Below are positions 6,616 to 12,168 of a stretch of 12,168 nucleotides of DNA, piece after piece (the first letter of the stretch is position 1; every line of letters starts with the position of its first letter). The translations under genes were made by a program, and so were the position numbers. The notes under the pieces were generated by a model, which was not told the origin of the DNA, searched no databases, and saw nothing but the letters and a program-made list of their open reading frames with translations. The stretch is from Candidatus Bipolaricaulota bacterium (GTDB taxonomy: Bacteria; Bipolaricaulota; Bipolaricaulia; UBA7950; UBA9294), in assembly GCA_003979035.1 (NCBI GenBank), contig RXOA01000109.1, forward strand, positions 1-12,168. Direction: 5' to 3'.

Positions 6616-7578
6616 ATGGACAACATCCTCGAAGTCAAAGACCTAGAACTGCACTACTTCACACAGAAGGGGGTCGTCAAGGCGGTCGACCGGCTGTCGT
6701 TCGACCTGAAAAAGGGCGAGACGCTGGGTGTCGTTGGCGAATCTGGGTGCGGAAAAACAACCATGGCGACGGCGCTTCTCAAGATGCCGACTCCGCCGGG
6801 ACGGATTGTCGGTGGACAGATCTTGCTGGACGGCGACGACATCATGCCTCTTTCGGAGACGGAGATCCGCCGGCGCGTCCGCTGGGAGCGGATCTCGATG
6901 GTGTTCCAAGGGGCGATGAACTGCTTGACCCCCGTGTACACGATCGAGAAACAGATGCGTGAAACATTGCAGCAGCACCGTCAGATGGACAGGGCCGAAG
7001 CCGGGAAGAGGATGCTCAAGTATCTGAACCTGGTCGGCCTGTCGAGCGACGTGCTGAGACGGTATCCGCATGAACTCTCGGGCGGGATGAAGCAACGGGT
7101 GGTGATCGCCACAGCATTGTTCCTTGAACCCAAGGTCGTGATCTGTGACGAGCCGACGACTGCGCTCGACGTGGTCGTTCAAGCCGAGATCATCAACCTG
7201 TTGAAGACGCTCAAGGAAGAGATGGGGCTGTCCTTCATCTTCATTACCCACGATCTCTCGATCGAGGCGGAGGTCTCCGATCGAATCATGGTGATGTACG
7301 CCGGGCGTGCGGTGGAGATCGGAACCAATGAGCAAATCTACGGTCCTCAAGGGTCCGCGCACCCGTACACACAGCGATTGCTTGGTGCGACCCCGCGGTT
7401 GCATGAGGAAGTGAAGGAACTTTCGTTCATTCCCGGGACGCCTCCCGATTTGTTGGATCCTCCGAGTGGATGTCGATTCCATCCTCGATGCCCGGTGGTC
7501 ATGGAACGCTGCCCGCACGATGATGTGTGGGTGAGGGAAATTGAACCGGAACACATGGTTGCCTGTTGGAGGTGCTAA
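6616..7578 (+). CDS. ABC transporter ATP-binding protein, DppD/OppD type
   Basis: This 320-residue cytoplasmic ATPase powers import together with the next gene product. Walker A is GESGCGKT at 41-48, the Q-loop Gln is 98 (VFQGAMN), the signature LSGGMKQR is at 154-161, Walker B VVICDE at 174-179 with D-loop TALD at 182-185, and the switch His is 212 (THDLS). The C-terminal oligopeptide/dipeptide extension contains HPYTQRLL at 249-256 and a cysteine set C286, C292, C299 and C317, with an extra C320 as the last residue. In several relatives such cysteines bind an iron-sulfur cluster. It starts three bases after the permease stop, with GAGGT five bases upstream. All catalytic residues are present, so it should be active. 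Confidence 0.95.
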   Translation: MDNILEVKDLELHYFTQKGVVKAVDRLSFDLKKGETLGVVGESGCGKTTMATALLKMPTPPGRIVGGQILLDGDDIMPLSETEIRRRVRWERISMVFQGAMNCLTPVYTIEKQMRETLQQHRQMDRAEAGKRMLKYLNLVGLSSDVLRRYPHELSGGMKQRVVIATALFLEPKVVICDEPTTALDVVVQAEIINLLKTLKEEMGLSFIFITHDLSIEAEVSDRIMVMYAGRAVEIGTNEQIYGPQGSAHPYTQRLLGATPRLHEEVKELSFIPGTPPDLLDPPSGCRFHPRCPVVMERCPHDDVWVREIEPEHMVACWRC

Positions 7579-8621
7579 TGAGCGAACCCATTCTAAGAGT
7601 AGAGAACCTCAAGAAGTGGTTCCCCGTGAAGCGCTCGATCCGGCAGGTATTGAGCGGAGAACGAACCCAAGTCAAGGCCGTGGACGGCATCTCTTTCGAT
7701 GTGCAAAAAGGAGAGATCTTCGGCCTCGTGGGGGAGTCGGGCTGCGGCAAGACGACCACGGGGAAGCTGATCATGAAGCTTCTGGACAGCACGGACGGGA
7801 AGATGTACATGGAAGGCGAAGACGTCACCGGAATCTCGGGAGATGCCCTTGCCGCGCACCGAAGGAAGGTGCAGATGATCTTCCAGGATCCGTATGCCTC
7901 GATGAACCCGCGGTTCAAGATTCTTGATGTGCTGATGGAGCCGTTGGTGATTCACGGTGTCGGGGAAACGAGCCAAGAGCGGGAGACATGGGCGATCAAG
8001 GCGTTGGAAGAGGTCAAGTTGACACCGCCTGACGAATTCCTCTCCCGCCACCCACACATGCTGAGTGGTGGGCAGCGTCAGCGTGCTGCAACGGCGCGAA
8101 CACTCATGCTTTCCCCCAGCATTATTGTCGCCGACGAACCTGTGTCGATGATCGATCTGTCGACCCGGGCGGAAATCCTGCACATGATGAGGCAAGTGCA
8201 GCGGGAACTGGGGTTGACCTATATCTATATCACGCATGACCTGTCCACGGCCCGGTACTTCACGGATCGATTGGCGGTCATGTACCTCGGGCGGATTGTC
8301 GAGATGGGCGTCGCCGGAGAGGTCATTGACAACACCCTACATCCGTACAGCAAGGCACTCATTGCTGCCGTATGCGAGCCGGTATCCGGCAGGGTGAATC
8401 GGATCAAGGAAGTCCCGATCAAGGGCGAGATCCCTGCCGCGACGAACATCCCACAAGGGTGCCGGTTCCATCCGCGCTGCGTGTATGCAACGCAAGCGTG
8501 TTGGGAGCAACCCGAGCCGGAGCTATTCGACGCCGGGAACGGCCACATGGTGGCCTGTCGCCGATACGAGGAGATCCTTGAAAAGGGCGATGCGGCCAAG
8601 ACTTCGGAGGCGGAGTTCTAG
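7578..8621 (+). CDS. ABC transporter ATP-binding protein, DppF/OppF type
   Basis: This is the second ATPase of the importer, 347 residues. Walker A GESGCGKTT is at 52-60, Q-loop Gln 103 (IFQDPYASMNP), signature LSGGQRQR at 162-169, Walker B IIVADE at 182-187 and switch His 220. The D-loop reads SMID rather than SALD. The C-terminal extension has HPYSKALI at 255-262 and cysteines C295, C301, C308 and C327 in the same pattern as the upstream ATPase. Residues 331-347 form a short acidic tail. The start is the ATG at 7578, which overlaps the preceding TAA by one base (TAATG). GGAGG at 7568-7572 supports it over an in-frame TTG at 7566, which would lie inside that ribosome site. This is the last gene of the operon. 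Confidence 0.95.
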   Translation: MSEPILRVENLKKWFPVKRSIRQVLSGERTQVKAVDGISFDVQKGEIFGLVGESGCGKTTTGKLIMKLLDSTDGKMYMEGEDVTGISGDALAAHRRKVQMIFQDPYASMNPRFKILDVLMEPLVIHGVGETSQERETWAIKALEEVKLTPPDEFLSRHPHMLSGGQRQRAATARTLMLSPSIIVADEPVSMIDLSTRAEILHMMRQVQRELGLTYIYITHDLSTARYFTDRLAVMYLGRIVEMGVAGEVIDNTLHPYSKALIAAVCEPVSGRVNRIKEVPIKGEIPAATNIPQGCRFHPRCVYATQACWEQPEPELFDAGNGHMVACRRYEEILEKGDAAKTSEAEF

Positions 8622-8657
8622 CTTTCGCATCCTCGATGAGTCGGGAGGAAACGTGCT

Positions 8658-8691
8658 GCGGCGCTCGGTGTATATCGAGCGCCGCTTTCTT
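8658..8691 (+). terminator. Rho-independent terminator of the transporter operon
   Basis: GCGGCGCTCG (8658-8667) pairs perfectly with CGAGCGCCGC (8676-8685) around an eight-base loop and is followed by TTTCTT. It lies 36 nt after the last ATPase stop. The tail is the same TTTCTT as in the hairpin at 4087. Confidence 0.9.
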
Positions 8692-8708
8692 CTGGTGATG
8701 GCGGTATC

Positions 8709-8737
8709 TTGCAAGGGATGGCGATTTCCGGTAATCT
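8709..8737 (+). promoter_or_regulatory. Candidate weak promoter of gyrA
   Basis: TTGCAA (8709-8714) and TAATCT (8732-8737) are spaced by 17 bases between the operon terminator and gyrA. Matches to consensus are only 4/6 and 3/6. A promoter is expected somewhere here because the upstream operon is terminated, but this exact placement is uncertain. Confidence 0.3.
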
Positions 8738-8770
8738 CAAGGGTGACTGATCGAGGGGGAGGATGGAGCC

Positions 8771-11173
8771 ATGGAGAAAATCGAACGGACATTCATCGAA
8801 GAGGAGATGGAGCAGTCGTACATCAACTATGCGATGAGCGTGATCCGCGGTCGGGCGATCCCGGATGTCCGTGACGGACTGAAGCCAGTTCAGCGGCGGA
8901 TCCTCTACGGGATGCGGGAGCTCGGCGTCATGCCGGGCAAGCCGCACCGGAAGAGCGCACGGGTTGTGGGAGACGTGATGGGAAAATACCATCCACACGG
9001 AGATGCAGCCATCTACGGGACGATGGTGAACATGGCCCAGCCGTTCTCCAATCGGTACCCGCTGGTCGATGGGCAAGGGAACTTCGGATCGATTGACGGA
9101 GACCCTGCCGCGGCACCGCGATACACGGAGGCAAGGCTCGCCGGAATCGCCAACGAATTCCTCGAGGAACTCGGGGAGCATACGGTCGACTGGACACCGA
9201 ATTTCGATGACTCGCTTGAGGAGCCGGAAGTCCTGCCATCCCGCGTCCCCAGCCTTCTGATGAACGGCGCGTGGGGAATCTCCGTCGGGATGACGACGCA
9301 GATCCCTCCGCACAACCTCGTCGAGCTCGTGGATGGCTTGATTGCGGTGATGGACAACCCCCACATCGGGCTCAAAGAGCTGATGCAGCATATCCCGGGG
9401 CCGGACATGCCGACCGGCGGCATTCTCATGGGGAGGCAAGGCATCGAGGACATGTATCGCACCGGCCAAGGCAAGGTGCGTCTCCGCGGCCGGGCAACGA
9501 TCGAAGACGATCGGATCATCATTAGCGAGATCCCGTACCTGGTTCAGAAGTCGACGATTGTGGAGTCAATCGCAAAGAAGGTCCAGGACGGAGTGATTGA
9601 TGGGATCAGCGATCTTCGCGACGAATCGGACCGCGAGGGACTTCGCGTCGTCGTGGAGCTTAAGCACTCCGCGAATCCGAATGTCGTGCTGAATCAGCTG
9701 TTCAAGTTCACGCCGCTCGAGCGGACGTTCGCCGCGGTGTTCCTTGTGATCATCGACGGCAATCCGCGCACGCTCGCGTTGAAGGAAATTCTCAATTGCT
9801 TCATTGATTTCCGGCGGGAGGTCGTCCGCCGGCGCACGGAGTATCGCCTGGAGGAGGCGCGTCGGCGTGCGCACCTGCTCGAGGGCTATCGAATCGCGCT
9901 TGCGAACATCGAACGCGTGATCCAGATCCTTAGAGGATCGCAAGATACGAGTGCAGCTGTGGTCCTGCTGCAGCAGGAGCTGGCGCTGTCGGATGAGCAA
10001 GTCGATGCTATCTTGAAGATGCGGTTCTCTCAGTTGACGGCGATGGAAGGCGAGAAGATCGACAAGGAGTATGAAGAGAAGCGTGTCGTGATTGCGGAAC
10101 TCGAGCAGGTTCTTGGCAGCGATGTCCTGTTGGACGAGACGATCAAGAGGGAACTGCGTGAAGTTGGCGATCGTCACGGAGATGCACGACGTACGCTGAT
10201 CACGGATGAAGATGGGGAAATCGATCTCGAGAGTCTGATTCCGGATCATGACCTGATGGTGACCGTGACCGACAAGGGGTACGTGAATGCGCCGCGCGCG
10301 GGGGAGTTTCGCAGCCAGAATCGTGGTGGGAAGGGAGTCATCGGCCAGCGGACCAAGGACGCCGATTATCTCTCTTGCACGGCGGTCGCCAATGCGCGCG
10401 ATCAGCTTCTGGTATTCACGGACCGACGCCGCGTGTTTCGAACGATGGGCTACAAACTGCCTTCTCTTCGGCGGGATGCCGCCGGGAAGAACATCCGCAC
10501 GATCGTCGCGATGGAGCAGGACGAGCGAGTCCGGTCGATCCTTCCCGTGAGAAGCTTTGACGATGTCGAGGGGTTGGAGTGCCTGATGGCGACGGCGAAC
10601 GGGATCGTCAACAAGAACAGACTGGCGGACTATGCGAATGTTCATACCAATGGGATCATCGCCATCAATGCCGATGAAGAAGATCGATTGGTGGATGTGA
10701 TCGGCACCGAAGGAGACGGGGAGGTTATCCTCGCGACGCGCGGCGGTAAGACAATTCGTTTCCATCAACAGGATGTCCGACTGACCAAACGACCTTCGCG
10801 AGGCGTCATCGGAATCCGCCTTGAGGACGATGACCAGGTGATGGGAATGGTCGCACTCGATCGCAGCATCACCGTCGACAAGAAGCTGCTCATGGTGACC
10901 GATCGCGGATTCGGGAAGCGGGTTTCGCTTGTCGACTTTCCCTTGCAGGGACGAGGCGGCAAAGGGGTACAGGGAATCAAGCTCGACAAAGACTCCGGCC
11001 TGCTCGTGTCCGTAGGAATCGTTTCCGATCAGGATGAGATCATCGTGATTACGGAACAGAAGGTGATTCGCTTGATTGCAGGAGACATCAATACCTACGG
11101 GCGATATGCGCGTGGGGTGCGCCTGATGCAGCTTGAGAACGAGGACCGGATCTTCGCCGTCGTTTGCGCATAG
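8771..11173 (+). CDS. gyrA: DNA gyrase subunit A
   Basis: GyrA is the DNA-breaking subunit of gyrase, which works with GyrB to introduce negative supercoils. This copy has 800 residues, the normal length. The winged-helix region includes the HPHGDAA stretch at 74-80, and the catalytic pair is R117-Y118 in AAPRYTEARL. The N-terminal breakage-reunion domain runs to about 490. The C-terminal beta-pinwheel that wraps DNA covers about 495-800. The GyrA box is QNRGGKG at 516-522, close to the Q(R/K)RGG(R/K)G consensus, and identifies it as GyrA rather than ParC. A second box-like GRGGKG occurs at 727-732. There is no acidic C-terminal tail. At the positions of E. coli Ser83 and Asp87 it has Ala79 and Gly83. 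The ATG at 8771 has a GGGGAGG site eight bases upstream; the ATG at 8763 is out of frame. tyrS follows after 38 nt. Confidence 0.96.
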   Translation: MEKIERTFIEEEMEQSYINYAMSVIRGRAIPDVRDGLKPVQRRILYGMRELGVMPGKPHRKSARVVGDVMGKYHPHGDAAIYGTMVNMAQPFSNRYPLVDGQGNFGSIDGDPAAAPRYTEARLAGIANEFLEELGEHTVDWTPNFDDSLEEPEVLPSRVPSLLMNGAWGISVGMTTQIPPHNLVELVDGLIAVMDNPHIGLKELMQHIPGPDMPTGGILMGRQGIEDMYRTGQGKVRLRGRATIEDDRIIISEIPYLVQKSTIVESIAKKVQDGVIDGISDLRDESDREGLRVVVELKHSANPNVVLNQLFKFTPLERTFAAVFLVIIDGNPRTLALKEILNCFIDFRREVVRRRTEYRLEEARRRAHLLEGYRIALANIERVIQILRGSQDTSAAVVLLQQELALSDEQVDAILKMRFSQLTAMEGEKIDKEYEEKRVVIAELEQVLGSDVLLDETIKRELREVGDRHGDARRTLITDEDGEIDLESLIPDHDLMVTVTDKGYVNAPRAGEFRSQNRGGKGVIGQRTKDADYLSCTAVANARDQLLVFTDRRRVFRTMGYKLPSLRRDAAGKNIRTIVAMEQDERVRSILPVRSFDDVEGLECLMATANGIVNKNRLADYANVHTNGIIAINADEEDRLVDVIGTEGDGEVILATRGGKTIRFHQQDVRLTKRPSRGVIGIRLEDDDQVMGMVALDRSITVDKKLLMVTDRGFGKRVSLVDFPLQGRGGKGVQGIKLDKDSGLLVSVGIVSDQDEIIVITEQKVIRLIAGDINTYGRYARGVRLMQLENEDRIFAVVCA

Positions 11174-11211
11174 CAGGCAAGCGGGAGCGCTTGGGCCGGG
11201 TAGGAGAGAGG

Positions 11212-12168
11212 ATGCGAGAGGCTCGACAGGATATCAAGAGCAAGGATTGGCAAACGATCGAACGGGGAGCGGGAGAGATTGTCCCGGTTGAGGAGTTGCG
11301 ACAGAAGTTGGAGGCATCGCACGCATCGGGGAAACCACTGCGGGTCAAGCTCGGCATCGATCCGTCGGCACCGCATTTGACCTTGGGGCATTCGGTTCCG
11401 CTGCGCAAGATGCGCGATTTCCAGGATCTCGGACATGTGGGCGTGTTGGTGGTTGGAGACTTCACGCGGCGGATCGGCGATCCAAGCGGCAAGGCGTCGA
11501 CGCGAGCGCTGATGAGCGCCGAAGACATCGAGCGGAACATGGCGAGCTATACGGAGCAGGCGTTCAAGGTTCTCGATCCCGAGAGAACGGAGATCCGCTA
11601 CAATTCCGAGTGGCTTGGGAAGCTGAGTTTCGCCGACCTGATCGTCCTTACGGCGAAGTACACGGTGGCGCGGATGCTTGAACGGGACGACTTCGCGAAG
11701 CGATTTGCCGCAGAGCGGCCGATCAGCATTCTTGAGTTTCTCTACCCGCTTGCGCAGGCGTACGATTCGGTTGCTGTTCGAGCCGATGTCGAACTTGGTG
11801 GAAGCGATCAGAAGTTCAATCTGTTGATCGGAAGGGACATTCAGCGGGAGTACGGTCAGGAGCCACAGGTTGTGCTTACGGTACCGTTGCTCATCGGGAC
11901 CGACGGCGTGCGGAGTATGAGCCAGACGGTAGGCAACTACGTGGGGCTGGACGAGCCTCCCAACGAGATGTACGGGAAAATCCTCGCCATTCCGGATGAG
12001 CTCACCGAGAGCTACTTCGAGCAGCTCACGCAGGTTGCGGGCTCGGATCGCGCAGGGCTGAATGCGCGAGATGCAAAGCGGCTGCTCGCCCGAACGTTGG
12101 TTGCGCAGTATCACAGCGGGGAAGAGGCATCGATCGCCGAAGAGGAGTTTGATCGAATTTACATCCGT
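11212..12168 (+). CDS. tyrS: Tyrosyl-tRNA synthetase, partial (runs off right edge)
   Basis: TyrRS charges tRNA-Tyr in the cytoplasm. I translated 319 codons from the ATG at 11212 and the frame is open to the window end; family members are about 400-430 residues, so the C-terminal tRNA-binding (usually S4-like) domain is missing here. The Rossmann core is clear: KLGIDPSAPHLTLGHSVPL at 46-64 with TLGH at 57-60 as the HIGH motif, FQDLGH at 70-75, GDPSGK at 89-94, QAYDS at 182-186 and VELGGSDQKFNLLIGRD at 193-209. The KMSKS loop position reads SMSQT at 235-239 within DGVRSMSQTVGNYVGL. AGGAG lies five bases before the start. The 38-nt gap from gyrA has no terminator, so co-transcription is likely. 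Confidence 0.95.
   Translation, partial: MREARQDIKSKDWQTIERGAGEIVPVEELRQKLEASHASGKPLRVKLGIDPSAPHLTLGHSVPLRKMRDFQDLGHVGVLVVGDFTRRIGDPSGKASTRALMSAEDIERNMASYTEQAFKVLDPERTEIRYNSEWLGKLSFADLIVLTAKYTVARMLERDDFAKRFAAERPISILEFLYPLAQAYDSVAVRADVELGGSDQKFNLLIGRDIQREYGQEPQVVLTVPLLIGTDGVRSMSQTVGNYVGLDEPPNEMYGKILAIPDELTESYFEQLTQVAGSDRAGLNARDAKRLLARTLVAQYHSGEEASIAEEEFDRIYIR

Noticed and set aside
8771..11173. ParC (topoisomerase IV) instead of GyrA
   Set aside because: A GyrA box and a full six-blade-length C-terminal domain are present, which ParC proteins lack or have degraded.
11095..12114. A 339-codon minus-strand frame opposite tyrS
   Set aside because: The plus-strand frame gives an unmistakable tyrosyl-tRNA synthetase; the minus frame has no domain.

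Overview
The window is ordinary-looking bacterial chromosome with moderately high GC and few long gaps. It carries seven complete protein genes plus a short uncharacterised one, and is cut at both ends by tRNA synthetase genes. The mix fits a deep-branching, possibly thermophilic or anaerobic bacterium: a SpoVS homologue next to argS, a family-5 ABC transporter of the enlarged kind I associate with Thermotogota, Thermococcales and candidate phyla such as Bipolaricaulota, and gyrA followed by tyrS. This placement is an inference from recollection; no rRNA or other marker is present to settle it. Neither secreted protein has a lipobox or an obvious C-terminal anchor, which suits a two-membrane (diderm) envelope but does not prove it.

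Layout. Positions 1-726 are on the minus strand: spoVS, then the N-terminal third of argS running off the left edge. Positions 727-992 are a divergent control region with two near-consensus sigma70-type promoters, one per direction, and a leader with a small hairpin and a possible 11-codon leader ORF. From 993 to 8621 a plus-strand operon encodes a small secreted protein of unknown function, an 841-residue family-5 substrate-binding protein, two MetI-type permeases and two oligopeptide/dipeptide-type ATPases. A strong GC hairpin with a T-rich tail lies between the binding-protein gene and the first permease gene, and a second one closes the operon. gyrA (8771-11173) and the first 319 codons of tyrS follow, probably co-transcribed.

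How the genes work together. The binding protein captures a peptide or oligosaccharide outside the membrane, the two permeases form the channel, and the two ATPases drive import. The permease genes and ATPase genes overlap or nearly touch (ATGA overlap, 3-nt gap, TAATG overlap), which implies translational coupling. The hairpin after the binding-protein gene probably makes that protein more abundant than the membrane parts.

The most unusual points are the enlarged extracytoplasmic parts of the transporter (reordered binding protein with an extra C-terminal domain, about 190 residues inserted in the second permease, a charged helical insert in the first), the unrecognised secreted protein at the head of the operon, GyrA with Ala and Gly at the two main quinolone-contact positions, and a TyrRS whose KMSKS loop reads SMSQT. 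I did not see CRISPR arrays, insertion sequences, tRNA or rRNA genes, or a convincing entirely new system.
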